From the NCBI GenBank assembly GCA_903828595.1, contig CAIKMS010000033.1:186001-250000 (forward strand): 64,000 nucleotides of DNA, in the 5' to 3' direction. The position numbers and the translations under genes are program-made. How positions within the stretch are numbered: position 1 is the first letter of the stretch; every line of letters starts with the position of its first letter. The DNA is from an uncultured Pseudomonadota bacterium (lineage in GTDB: Bacteria; Pseudomonadota; Gammaproteobacteria; Steroidobacterales; Steroidobacteraceae). Shown here piece by piece: positions 8,561 to 16,805 of the stretch. The notes beneath the pieces were generated by a model that saw only the letters and a list, made by a program, of their open reading frames with translations, did not search any database and was not told where the DNA came from.

Positions 8561-9265
8561 TCAATGAACGCGTGCAGCGCGCCGTGCCGCAATCAGGCTC
8601 TTCGCCGTTTCCACGGCAATAGCCGCGTCACGGCAATAAGCGTCAGCACCGACGGCCTTACCGAATTCTTCATTCAATGGAGCACCACCCACCAGCACGA
8701 TGTAATCGTCGCGCATACCCTTCTCTTTGAGGGTATCCACAACAACCTTCATGTACGGCATCGTGGTGGTCAGCAGCGCCGACATACCTAAGATGTCAGG
8801 CTTATGCTCTTCCAGAGCAGCGAAGTATTTTTCAACCGAGTTATTGATACCAATATCAACAACCTCAAAGCCAGCACCCTCGAGCATCATGCCCACCAGG
8901 TTCTTGCCGATGTCATGAATGTCGCCCTTGACGGTGCCAATCACGACCTTGCCGATCGGCTCCACGCCGGTCTCTGCCAACAATGGGCGCAGAATTTCCA
9001 TTCCACCCTTCATGGCGTTGGCAGCTAGCAACACTTCTGGCACGAATAAAATGCCGTCGCGGAAATCGATACCCACGATGCGCATGCCTTCAACCAAAGC
9101 GTCGTTCAAGGTCTTCTCAGCGGACCAGCCGCGCTTCAGGAAAATGTGGGTGGCCTGCTCGACTTCTGCCTTTAAGCCGTTGTAGAGGTCATCGTGCACC
9201 TGCTCAACCAGCTCCTCAGTGCTCAAATCGTTCAGATCAAAGTCGGCTTGTGTGTCGTCGGACAT
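8561..9265 (-). CDS. corrinoid (B12-binding) methyl-carrier protein
   Basis: The 234-residue protein has the two-domain build of MtbC/MttC/MtgC carriers: an N-terminal helical cap (residues ~15-100) and a Rossmann B12-binding domain. The cobalt-ligating motif is D115-x-H117-x-x-G120 (KGDIHDIGKN), followed by MSALLTT and VLVGGAPL, the usual contacts for the nucleotide tail. His117 would be the lower cobalt ligand. It would carry the methyl group as methyl-Co(III) from the MttB-family enzyme at 12809 to the folate methyltransferase at 5113. It is the first gene of the minus-strand operon and is divergent from purU. Confidence 0.92.
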   Translation of the reverse strand: MSDDTQADFDLNDLSTEELVEQVHDDLYNGLKAEVEQATHIFLKRGWSAEKTLNDALVEGMRIVGIDFRDGILFVPEVLLAANAMKGGMEILRPLLAETGVEPIGKVVIGTVKGDIHDIGKNLVGMMLEGAGFEVVDIGINNSVEKYFAALEEHKPDILGMSALLTTTMPYMKVVVDTLKEKGMRDDYIVLVGGAPLNEEFGKAVGADAYCRDAAIAVETAKSLIAARRAARVH

Positions 9266-9587
9266 TTACGATCTCTCCGGGGTATTTTGCGAGTCAGGCC
9301 CGCAGCTTAGGCGCAGCTAACAGGCTTGCAATGGTAAGGGTCACAGATTCGTGAGACTGGCCTTTGAGCGACAGATCCGTGCCCATAAGCGACAACTCAT
9401 CGCGCCGGACTTGCTGCAGCGCAACGAGCGAAGGTTGTCGTAAAGGCGACAGGTAATGACGCATTGAGACCATCGGCAACTTAACTGGTTTCTACACTAG
9501 ACTCGGAGTCGGCCGTGCCCAGTACGCCGATCTACCGTCTTGTTTTTAACGAATCGCACTGACACCGAAGTGATGGAGACCCCGCGC
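9266..9587. promoter_or_regulatory. divergent control region between corrinoid operon and purU
   Basis: No gene is supported in these 322 bases. The region holds two AGCGACA copies at 9367-9373 and 9388-9394 (21 bases start to start, about two helical turns), and a TGTCG-N6-CGACA dyad at 9436-9451. The same AGCGACA word recurs twice in the control region at 51562-51986. A shared activator site is plausible; no clear -35/-10 pair was found. Confidence 0.45.
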
Positions 9588-10457
9588 ATGACGTTTGATA
9601 CAGCCCACCCCTACGTGCTCACCGCCAGCTGCGTTAGTCGCATGGGTACCACGGCGAGAGTTACCGGTTTTCTTGCCGAGCGCCGCCTGTACATTACAGA
9701 AATGCAACAGTTTGATGACACGATTTCGGGTCGTTTTTTTGTCCGCGTTACTTTCTGTGGCGTGCAGGGCGAAGCATTTGATCTAACCAAGCTGCGTAAC
9801 GACTTCCAGGCGATCGCTTCCATTGAGCAAATGGACTGGGCGATTCACGACACCGCAGAACGCACCCGCGTGCTGATTCTGGTGTCGCAGTACGACCACT
9901 GCTTAGAAGACCTGCTATACCGGCATCGCATGGGCGAACTGCCGATGGACATCACCGGCATCGCCTCAAACCACACCGTGCTGAAGCGCATTGCGGATCA
10001 TTACGATATACCGTTCACCCATTTGCCGATCACCGCAGACACCAAGCCACAACAAGAAGCACAAATACTCAAGCTCGTCGCTGAGACCAAGACCGATTTG
10101 GTCCTGCTAGCTCGCTACATGCAGATTCTTTCGGATGATCTGTGTCGTTCCCTGTCTGGGCGCGCCATCAACATTCATCACTCCTTTCTACCCGGATTTA
10201 AAGGTGCGAAGCCTTACCATCAGGCGCACACGCGCGGCGTTAAACTCATTGGCGCCACGGCACACTACGTCACAGCTGATTTAGACGAAGGTCCAATCAT
10301 TGAGCAGATGGTTGAGCGAGTTGACCACGTCTATACCCCAGCGATGCTCGCCGCCAAGGGTCGCGATACCGAGCGACGTGCGCTGTCTGCGGCGGTCAAA
10401 TACGTCTTAGAGCATCGGGTGTTCTTGAATGGCGAACGAACGGTCGTATTCAAATAA
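9588..10457 (+). CDS. purU: formyltetrahydrofolate deformylase
   Basis: PurU hydrolyses 10-formyl-THF to formate and THF. The ~289-residue protein has an N-terminal ACT regulatory domain (CVSRMGTTARVTGFLAE) and a C-terminal formyl-transferase fold with the NIHHSFLP signature near residue 195 and a downstream GATAHYV segment with the catalytic Asp in DLDEGPII. I choose ATG 9588 because GGAG lies 10 bases upstream; the reading frame is open back to a TTG at 9540 without a ribosome site. Next to a methyl-THF-forming operon and upstream of formate dehydrogenase genes in the same window, it likely unloads excess C1 units as formate and recycles THF. Confidence 0.93.
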   Translation: MTFDTAHPYVLTASCVSRMGTTARVTGFLAERRLYITEMQQFDDTISGRFFVRVTFCGVQGEAFDLTKLRNDFQAIASIEQMDWAIHDTAERTRVLILVSQYDHCLEDLLYRHRMGELPMDITGIASNHTVLKRIADHYDIPFTHLPITADTKPQQEAQILKLVAETKTDLVLLARYMQILSDDLCRSLSGRAINIHHSFLPGFKGAKPYHQAHTRGVKLIGATAHYVTADLDEGPIIEQMVERVDHVYTPAMLAAKGRDTERRALSAAVKYVLEHRVFLNGERTVVFK

Positions 10458-10470
10458 GAGATTGAAGCAC

Positions 10471-10493
10471 GCCGCCGGCTCCGTGCCGGCGGC
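10471..10493. terminator. GC-rich hairpin between purU and ltaE
   Basis: A perfect 9-bp stem GCCGCCGGC / GCCGGCGGC with a 5-base loop lies 13 bases after the purU stop codon. There is no U tract on either side, so it may be an imperfect terminator, an attenuator or a 3'-end stabiliser. Confidence 0.45.
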
Positions 10494-10557
10494 ATGCGTA
10501 ACGCAAAATTGCGCTTGAAGTAATCGTGAAGGTGAGGCTCACCAGGAGATTGCAACC

Positions 10558-11580
10558 ATGACTATCGACGTACGCTCGGATACCGTCACGCGCCCTACGC
10601 CTGCCATGTTAGAGGCAATGATGGCAGCCCCGGTGGGTGATGATGTCTACGGTGAGGACGAGACCGTTAACGCCCTGCAAACTCTTGCCGCCGAGACCTT
10701 CGGCATGGACGCGGCGCTATTCTGCCCCAGCGGCACGATGACCAATCAGATCGCCATCAAGCTGCATACCCAACCAGGTGACGAAGTTATTTGCGATGCG
10801 TTGTCGCACACTTACCTGTACGAAGGCGGTGGAATCGCCTTCCATTCTGGCGCTTCGGTCCGGACACTGCCGGACACCCACGGTCGATTCACGGCTAAGC
10901 ACGTTAAAGATAATGTCAATAACCGTAACGATGCGCACCTGCCGTGGACACGCCTGGTGACCGTGGAAAATACCGTCAATAAAGCCGGTGGCTGCTGTTG
11001 GGAGTTATCCGAGCTAAAAGCTATTCGACAGACCTGTGACGAGCACTCACTCGGGCTGCATTTGGATGGCGCGCGCCTTTACAACGCCATTGTGGCCAAG
11101 AATCACAAACCCAGCGAATTCGGCACCTTGTTTCATACAATATCGCTGTGCTTATCCAAAGGCCTGGGCGCCCCTGTGGGCTCATTGCTGCTCGGCAGCC
11201 GCGAGCACATCGCTCGCGCACATCGATTGCGTAAGCTAATGGGCGGAGGAATGCGTCAGGCGGGGTATTTGGCTGCCGCTGGACTCTACGGCCTTCAGCA
11301 TCATGTGACACGCTTAGCGGATGATCACGCCAAAGCACGCCACGTCGCTTCAGAGATAGCGAGTCTGCCCTACGTGGCGTCCGTACTACCGGTTGAAACC
11401 AATATCGTCATTTTCAACCTGATCGACACGGTGCCGGTAGATGGCTACTTACGCTACCTAAGCGACAACGGTGTTAGGGCTGGCAGCATGGGCAAACAAA
11501 CCGTGCGCTTCGTATTTCATTTAGACGTGAGCGATGCGCAAACCTCTCAACTCATCGAGGTCGCGCGCCGCTTCGCCTGA
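10558..11580 (+). CDS. ltaE: low-specificity L-threonine aldolase
   Basis: The enzyme is a PLP-dependent fold-type I aldolase that splits threonine or allo-threonine to glycine and acetaldehyde, and can act on beta-hydroxy amino acids in general. The 340-residue protein starts with [14 protein letters not shown], has the [11 protein letters not shown] segment that contacts PLP, and the Schiff-base lysine K201 in [10 protein letters not shown]. Length is typical. A good AGGAG site precedes ATG 10558. It sits in the purU-ltaE-lysR-mttB block; a role in glycine/serine or 3-hydroxy-amino acid turnover linked to betaine breakdown is likely but not proven. Confidence 0.92.
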   Translation: MTIDVRSDTVTRPTPAMLEAMMAAPVGDDVYGEDETVNALQTLAAETFGMDAALFCPSGTMTNQIAIKLHTQPGDEVICDALSHTYLYEGGGIAFHSGASVRTLPDTHGRFTAKHVKDNVNNRNDAHLPWTRLVTVENTVNKAGGCCWELSELKAIRQTCDEHSLGLHLDGARLYNAIVAKNHKPSEFGTLFHTISLCLSKGLGAPVGSLLLGSREHIARAHRLRKLMGGGMRQAGYLAAAGLYGLQHHVTRLADDHAKARHVASEIASLPYVASVLPVETNIVIFNLIDTVPVDGYLRYLSDNGVRAGSMGKQTVRFVFHLDVSDAQTSQLIEVARRFA

Positions 11581-11622
11581 ACCCAAGATCGCGTCAGAAG
11601 CTTAAGTTGCCCGTGCTTTAAA

Positions 11623-11640
11623 TTCGATAGTGCTATCGAA
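11623..11640. promoter_or_regulatory. 18-bp near-contiguous palindrome upstream of the LysR gene
   Basis: TTCGATAG-TG-CTATCGAA is a perfect dyad 126-143 bases upstream of the chosen LysR start. No U tract follows on either strand, which argues against a terminator. It is a candidate operator for the neighbouring LysR regulator or another dimeric factor. Confidence 0.4.
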
Positions 11641-11765
11641 AAATGGCATTGGCCGTGCGTCCCGGTTAAGGTCAATCTCCTGCATGTCGCGAAGCATGGC
11701 GGTAGCGACTACACTGGTGCTGATCCCACCCGACAACACCGGTGTCAGATCAATGGAGGACGGGC

Positions 11766-12737
11766 TTGAACAACTCGCGCAATGATCGCCGCTGGCTCCC
11801 GCTTAATGCCCTACGGGCGTTCGAGGCGGTGGCTAAACACGGTAGCTTCACCGCAGCAGCCCAATCCCTTCTGATCTCGCAAAGCGCCCTATCCCGGCAC
11901 GTCATCTCACTGGAAAAGTGGCTGGCAACACCGCTTTTTGAGCGCCGCCCGCACAGTCTGGTTTTAACCAAATCCGGCGAGCATCTATTACCCGCTATCA
12001 CCAAATCTTTTGATCGGCTCGAGTACGCTTTAGACGATATCCGTCAGGAGAACACAGTCAGCCGCCGAACGTTGCGCGTGCAGATGCCACCGAGCTTTGC
12101 GATTCATGTCGCCGTACCAATTTTGCGGGACTTTCGAAAAAGCCATGCCGACGCCGAGGTTGAAATCGATCTGGTGAGTCCCTACGACGTCGGTCCGGCA
12201 CAATCTGATGTGGATGTCGCTGTTGTCTACTCCAAACCCGTGGTAACTAATCTGGTTACAGACCTGTTATGGCCGGAGCGTTTAGGCATCTTGTGTCATC
12301 CAGAGATCGCAGCCGCTTCATCCCGCCAAACTCTTGCCGATTTTATTGCCTCCAACGAGCTCATTCACGTACGACTCGCTGACTTACCCCGGCACCACTT
12401 GTGGTCGCAATTTGCGTTGCAGGCCAATTTGGGGCTTGCCCATGTGGAACGTGGTTTAGTATTTGATACGGCGCTGCTGGCAGTTCAATATGCCTGCAGC
12501 GGCGAAGGCTTGGCGCTCGTGGATCTGAATCTTTTTAGTGAAGAGATTCGCAGTGGCCGGCTTGTTCAGCCGTTTGAGGCGGTACTCGACGGAGGTTATG
12601 GGTATTACCTCACGATTCATCCCGAGGCTTTAGCCGATACTGCCGTCTCGCTCTTTCGCTCTTGGTTAATCGATCGCTTTGGGCCGCCGGCAGCACAGAC
12701 CAGCACGGCAGTGCGACTTGCGGTCTCCAATGGATGA
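11766..12737 (+). CDS. LysR-type transcriptional regulator, GcvA-like
   Basis: An N-terminal winged helix-turn-helix (LPLNALRAFEAVAKHGSFTA, then SQSALSRHVISLE) is followed by a substrate-binding domain of the GcvA type. I choose TTG 11766, which has GGAGGA five bases upstream; GTG 11742 is in frame but lacks a ribosome site. The protein is ~323 residues. GcvA relatives control glycine cleavage or amino-acid catabolism. Its position directly before the MttB-family gene (71 bases) and after ltaE suggests it controls this block or senses glycine or a betaine. It is codirectional with, not divergent from, its likely targets, which is less usual for LysR genes. Confidence 0.85.
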   Translation: MNNSRNDRRWLPLNALRAFEAVAKHGSFTAAAQSLLISQSALSRHVISLEKWLATPLFERRPHSLVLTKSGEHLLPAITKSFDRLEYALDDIRQENTVSRRTLRVQMPPSFAIHVAVPILRDFRKSHADAEVEIDLVSPYDVGPAQSDVDVAVVYSKPVVTNLVTDLLWPERLGILCHPEIAAASSRQTLADFIASNELIHVRLADLPRHHLWSQFALQANLGLAHVERGLVFDTALLAVQYACSGEGLALVDLNLFSEEIRSGRLVQPFEAVLDGGYGYYLTIHPEALADTAVSLFRSWLIDRFGPPAAQTSTAVRLAVSNG

Positions 12738-12808
12738 CACACCGGGCCAGCTGAGTTGCCAGCCACTCAATTTACAAATCCGTTACTTGATCTGCTTGGA
12801 ATTTTGTT

Positions 12809-14362
12809 ATGACAGAAAACGCCGATGATTCACCACGACGCGCTCGTCGCCGACCCACGGCCGAGAAAACGGAAGCCGCTCCGGTACGTTCACACGCGTA
12901 TCGACAGATGGTTAATCCGTTTACGCCGTTAAAGATATTTTCTGACGACCACATCCAGGCGATACACGAAGCCGCCCTGGGTCTGTTAGAGAACACGGGC
13001 TGGAAAGTACTTTCGGACCGAGCTCTCGACAAGTACGCAGAGCATCGTGCGGACGTAGATCGTTCTACGCAGATGGTCCGCATTGACCGGGGACTGGTCG
13101 CTAAAGCGTTGGCGACTGTGCCGCACGGCTTCGACATTCAGGCCTTAGCGCCAGAGCGGGTCGTACACATGTCCAGCAATCATGTGGCTATGGCGCCTAC
13201 CTCGGGTCCCCCGAATATCATGGATATTGAGCGTGGCCGACGCGCGGGTAACTTTGAGGATTTCTGTAACATTTTGAAGCTCTGCCAAACCTATGACGTT
13301 ATTCACGTCCTGGGCGGTGCTTGCGAGCCGCAAGATATTCCCAATAATTTCCGCCATTTGGAAGTGACGCGCGCACAGCTATTACTGACAGACAAAGTGC
13401 CGTTCATGTTCTCACGCGGCGCCGAGCAGATTCACGACAACTTTGAACTGATCCGACTTGCCCACGGTATTACCCCAGAACAGTTCAAAGAGAAGGTCTA
13501 CGTCTACTCCATTATCAACACGAACTCCCCATTACAGCTTGATACGCCGATGGCCGAAGGCATTATGGACTTCGCGCTGCACGGGCAACCAACGGTGATA
13601 ACGCCCTTTACCCTGGCCGGCGCCATGGCTCCAGTCACGATCGCCGGTGCGTTGACTCTAGCGCACGCCGAGGCCTTAGCCGGCATCACGCTGGGACAAA
13701 TGACCAATCCTGGCGCACCGATGATGTACGGTAGCTTTACGTCAAACGTGGATATGAAATCAGGCTCGCCGGCCTTCGGTACACCGGAATATACGAAAGC
13801 GGCTTTTGGTGCAGGCCAGTTAGCACGCTTCTTGAAAATGCCGTGGCGTTCATCGAATGCAACGGCATCCAATACGCCCGATGCGCAGGCAGCCTACGAA
13901 TCACAAATGAGCCTGTGGGGTGCCCTACTCGGCGGTTGCAACTTCATCCTGCATGCAGCCGGGTGGGTAGAGAGTGGTCTGTCAACATCCTATGAGAAGT
14001 TCATCCTCGACATTGAGATGCTGCAGATGTTTGCTGAAACCTTCCAGCCGGTGACCGCGACCGCTGATGACATTGGCATGAGTGCGGTGGCTGAAGTGGG
14101 TCCCGGTGGACACTTCTTTGGTTGTGCCCACACGATGGAGCGTTATCGCTCGGCATTTTATCCGCCCTTGGTCTCTGACTGGCGTAACTTTGGTCAGTGG
14201 ACAGAGGACGGCAGTAAAACAGCGACCCAGCGCGCGAATACGATCTGGAAAGACGCGGTGCGTGACTACGTGCCACCCACGCGCGATGTAGCGATTGTAG
14301 ATGCGCTTAACGACTACGTGGAACGGCGCAAGGCTGAAGGTGGCGCCCACCCGCTGACCTGA
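12809..14362 (+). CDS. MttB-family quaternary/tertiary amine methyltransferase without pyrrolysine
   Basis: The 517-residue protein belongs to the trimethylamine methyltransferase family (PF06253), which moves a methyl from an amine to Co(I) of a corrinoid protein. Recognisable segments are an N-terminal DDHIQAIHEAALGLLENTG helix, FMFSRGAEQIHDN, a core PTVITPFTLAGAMAPVT and NTPDAQAAYESQMSLWG. There is no in-frame UAG, so it is a non-pyrrolysine member like MtgB (glycine betaine) or the proline betaine and carnitine enzymes. Genes for DMG and sarcosine demethylation in the window favour glycine betaine. The N-terminus carries a basic patch (RRARRR, residues 10-15). Its corrinoid partner is at 8561-9265. 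Confidence 0.9.
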   Translation: MTENADDSPRRARRRPTAEKTEAAPVRSHAYRQMVNPFTPLKIFSDDHIQAIHEAALGLLENTGWKVLSDRALDKYAEHRADVDRSTQMVRIDRGLVAKALATVPHGFDIQALAPERVVHMSSNHVAMAPTSGPPNIMDIERGRRAGNFEDFCNILKLCQTYDVIHVLGGACEPQDIPNNFRHLEVTRAQLLLTDKVPFMFSRGAEQIHDNFELIRLAHGITPEQFKEKVYVYSIINTNSPLQLDTPMAEGIMDFALHGQPTVITPFTLAGAMAPVTIAGALTLAHAEALAGITLGQMTNPGAPMMYGSFTSNVDMKSGSPAFGTPEYTKAAFGAGQLARFLKMPWRSSNATASNTPDAQAAYESQMSLWGALLGGCNFILHAAGWVESGLSTSYEKFILDIEMLQMFAETFQPVTATADDIGMSAVAEVGPGGHFFGCAHTMERYRSAFYPPLVSDWRNFGQWTEDGSKTATQRANTIWKDAVRDYVPPTRDVAIVDALNDYVERRKAEGGAHPLT

Positions 14363-14381
14363 GCCTGAAAGATCTTAAATC

Positions 14382-14409
14382 CGCGCGTAACGTCATGGCG
14401 TTACGCGCG
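14382..14409. terminator. hairpin after the MttB-family gene
   Basis: An 11-bp perfect stem CGCGCGTAACG / CGTTACGCGCG with a 6-base loop starts 20 bases after the mttB stop codon. There is no U tract, but it is well placed to end the purU-mttB transcript or to protect its 3' end. Confidence 0.5.
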
Positions 14410-14566
14410 AACCTCAGGCAACACACTCGATAACCTACAACGGCTCCAGCCGCCAGCCGCCAGCCGTAGGGGTGTGCAGTTTAGATACTGCAGCGTTACG
14501 CTGATCACCCCATCTCGCCTCGCCCTTAACCTTGCAGGGGCTCATGCGTAGCCCCTTCTGAATCGA

Positions 14567-15814
14567 TTACAGGCTTTGACAGTTACCCTGGAAAGGCTTT
14601 TCAGCGAAGCGATCGCTAATCCAAGCTAATTGATCCGGTGTGCTGTGGTCCATGGTTGGATCGTGGTCAAGTCCGGGATACGGGCGGAAATTCAGATTGA
14701 TGCCGTTGCGGCAGGCTTTAAGCACGGTGGCGCGCACACCCTCGATCGGCACCGTCTGATCGGCTTCTCCGGTAATGACCAGCAGCGGGCCGCCGACCGG
14801 CTTAGCGCCTAGCTCTCCGCCTTTCATGTAGCGCTTAACAGCTGGTAACTCCATCCAGCCATCCTTAACCACTTTGGTGTTCTTCACATCAAGAAAGCTG
14901 GCGTACAAATAATTCCAGCATCCCTTGGTCGTGGCGTCCTTATAGTGTTTAAGCCCCGCACCTACCAGCATGTCGGCAGGCTTAAATTCCGTCGATCGCT
15001 CGTTAACTGCAAAAGCCACGTACAACAGGTAATAGGCGGCGGTGCTGGCCGGATCACCCATTTTTCCTAACGTGATGGCAGTGTCAGCGGCACCCGACAC
15101 CGAGACAGCACCTAGGTAGTTCGGGTCCTTTAGCGTCGCCTGCATTTCCGCGACACTCCAGGCGGTCTCGCCACCCTGCGAGTGGCCATCGACGACCCAG
15201 CGCTGGCCTAAGGAGGGCACGGCAGCGCGGGCGGCTGGCACTGAGTAGATGACGTCGTGCGCATGCGCAACCTTGTTGAGGTACTGGTGTGCACCCTCGG
15301 TCCCCTGACCGTGATAGTCGGTGGCAACTACGGCAAAACCGGCACGTACCATCGGCATCAGTCCTTCTTCACCGTAGGCAACGTCTTTTTGCAGGGATGG
15401 GGCGCACATGCGTGCTACACCGGTGGTGCCGTGCGCCCAAGCGATAATTGGCCAGCCGCCGACCGGCGCCGTTCCGGCGGGAATCAAAACAAGGGCAGAG
15501 GTCACTACGCTTTTACTGTCGGCATCCAAGGAGTGGTACAGAATTCGTACGGCTCGCGCGCCCTTGGGCGTGGAGTAGCCCGTTGCATCCTCCTGGCGCA
15601 ACAACGCACCGGGCTTGGTACCGGCTAGAGACGGTGTGGAGTAGAAATCCGTGATAGGCAGCGCATTGGCTTTTTCCATGCGAATCGCATCGGGAAGCGA
15701 ACGCGGCAACGGCCACTCATCGGCCAGCGTCGGACGAATAAAAATCAAGAGAAGGGCTGCGCCCCACAAGCCATCGAGCACCCGCTTGGCGCCGGCGTGG
15801 TTCATTCGCAGCAT
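14567..15814 (-). CDS. secreted alpha/beta-hydrolase, secretory lipase-like
   Basis: The 415-residue protein has an N-terminal signal peptide (hydrophobic stretch GLWGAALLLIFI, cleavage likely near TLA-DEW). The catalytic serine lies in VVDGHSQGGE, the acid in ITGEADQTVPIEG and the histidine in GLDHDPTMDHST, which is the order of the lipase/esterase triad. Overall layout resembles secretory (LIP-family) lipases, which cleave triacylglycerols or other esters outside the cytoplasm. Four or more cysteines in the mature part could pair. It stands alone in opposite direction to mttB and no neighbour indicates the substrate. Confidence 0.8.
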   Translation of the reverse strand: MLRMNHAGAKRVLDGLWGAALLLIFIRPTLADEWPLPRSLPDAIRMEKANALPITDFYSTPSLAGTKPGALLRQEDATGYSTPKGARAVRILYHSLDADSKSVVTSALVLIPAGTAPVGGWPIIAWAHGTTGVARMCAPSLQKDVAYGEEGLMPMVRAGFAVVATDYHGQGTEGAHQYLNKVAHAHDVIYSVPAARAAVPSLGQRWVVDGHSQGGETAWSVAEMQATLKDPNYLGAVSVSGAADTAITLGKMGDPASTAAYYLLYVAFAVNERSTEFKPADMLVGAGLKHYKDATTKGCWNYLYASFLDVKNTKVVKDGWMELPAVKRYMKGGELGAKPVGGPLLVITGEADQTVPIEGVRATVLKACRNGINLNFRPYPGLDHDPTMDHSTPDQLAWISDRFAEKPFQGNCQSL

Positions 15815-16132
15815 AGTAAACTCCTGAGCTTCTTAAGGGTTACACCAAAGGACCCAGAATAATGGAACAAACAAGTAGGCGATAGGTCCACTCACGGCAT
15901 CCAAACGGCGACTGCGCTGCAGCAATTAAGAAAGGCCCCATGGATATTGGGTGTGGTTATTCCCCGCTTTGTATCAGCATTAGCGTGCGCAGTTAGCGGG
16001 CTCACACCACAAAGAATCCCTACAGCCGTGCACAAAAACAGCCCCGCAATACAGGTATTACGGGGCCTAGGTGGTGGGTCTTAAAATTCAACCCAGACCG
16101 CGGTTGAGATTGAAGACAGTTAAACCTCAACC
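15815..16132. other. intergenic region between lipase and urcA-family genes
   Basis: These 318 bases hold no supported gene. They contain the terminator of the gene at 16133 (see 16034-16066) and the upstream region of the lipase gene; ACTCCT, a minus-strand AGGAGT ribosome site, lies just before the lipase start. Confidence 0.5.
16034..16066 (-). terminator. Rho-independent terminator of the UrcA-family gene
   Basis: On the minus strand a 12-bp stem with one mismatch (GCCCCGTAATAC / GTATTGCGGGGC) and a 2-base loop is followed by TGTTTTTG. It begins 66 bases past the stop codon of the minus-strand gene at 16133. Stem plus U tract make this a convincing intrinsic terminator. Confidence 0.8.
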
Positions 16133-16474
16133 TTAGCGAGAGGAGACCGTTAAAGCCGCGACCCGGCTGTTAACCGTCTCGATGGCTTCTTCCACGGCCG
16201 TGTCACGGCAATGATTCCAGGTCGACATATCAGCAAGTCCACGCAGATCTGGACGGACTCCGCAGACACGTTCGGCGGCAAGCTCTACCCGACGGCGCAA
16301 ACTTTCCTGACCTGCCGCCTTGTTCAAATCCAAGTCTGCATAATTGACATGCACGGTGTTAATTTGCCCGGTGCCCGTCACGGCTGAGACTTCAGGACGG
16401 CTGGAGGCGTGAACGCATCCACCAGCCAAAACCAACGAGATTCCCACGAGTGCCGATGCTTTGTGAATATTCAT
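16133..16474 (-). CDS. UrcA family protein, exported
   Basis: This 113-residue protein has a signal sequence (hydrophobic ALVGISLVLAGG) and the UrcA pattern: VHVNYADLDLNKAAG, then LRRRVELAAERVCG, and a late Cys in WNHCRD, so the two mature cysteines probably form a disulfide. Function of the family is unknown. I choose ATG 16474 because AAGGAG ends 7 bases before it; the ATG two codons upstream at 16480 is only one base from that site. A cysteine in LAGGC could make it a lipoprotein, but the lipobox is not canonical. It is a single-gene unit with its own terminator and a palindrome upstream. Confidence 0.82.
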   Translation of the reverse strand: MNIHKASALVGISLVLAGGCVHASSRPEVSAVTGTGQINTVHVNYADLDLNKAAGQESLRRRVELAAERVCGVRPDLRGLADMSTWNHCRDTAVEEAIETVNSRVAALTVSSR

Positions 16475-16805
16475 GACCATTCTCCTTAACCGTTAGTGGA
16501 TCGAAGGACCATCCTGCGATCTCCCTCTCTGGCCAAGCGACTCAGAGATGTATCTAACTGGTGATGTAGTTAACTACAACACCGAACAATGATCAATAAA
16601 ATCCTTCGCCAAATAGAAGGCTAGAATTGCTAATTTTATAACCTATTGATAATTATAGGATATTTATTGTTATTTTTGGGAAGCTCTACAAAACATCGAG
16701 CGTGCCTGCTCAAAAGCTACGGCAAACTCTAAAACAGTGGCATTGAACCGCCGAGGCATTACAGTATCGGGCGCTAACCATAACGACTGAGAGCCGAGCT
16801 CCCCG
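16475..16805. promoter_or_regulatory. divergent control region between urcA-family and carbonic anhydrase genes
   Basis: No gene is supported. It holds the 24-bp dyad at 16560-16583 and, at 16628-16680, a markedly AT-rich tract (TATAACCTATTGATAATTATAGGATA and neighbours) that stands out from the surroundings and may contain promoters for one or both flanking genes. Confidence 0.45.
16560..16583. promoter_or_regulatory. 24-bp palindromic operator candidate
   Basis: GGTG-A-TGTAGTTAACTACA-A-CACC is a dyad broken only by one A/A pair; the inner 14 bases are a perfect palindrome. It lies 86 bases upstream of the urcA-family start and ~220 bases upstream of the carbonic anhydrase gene. No U tract follows, so an operator is more likely than a terminator. 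Confidence 0.5.

Noticed and set aside
9266-9587. Cobalamin riboswitch before the corrinoid operon
   Set aside because: I could not find a B12-box-like conserved core on the minus strand; only short repeats and dyads are visible.
12809-14362. Pyrrolysine use in the MttB-family gene
   Set aside because: The frame runs from ATG to a normal stop with no internal UAG, and no pylTSBCD genes are present in the window.
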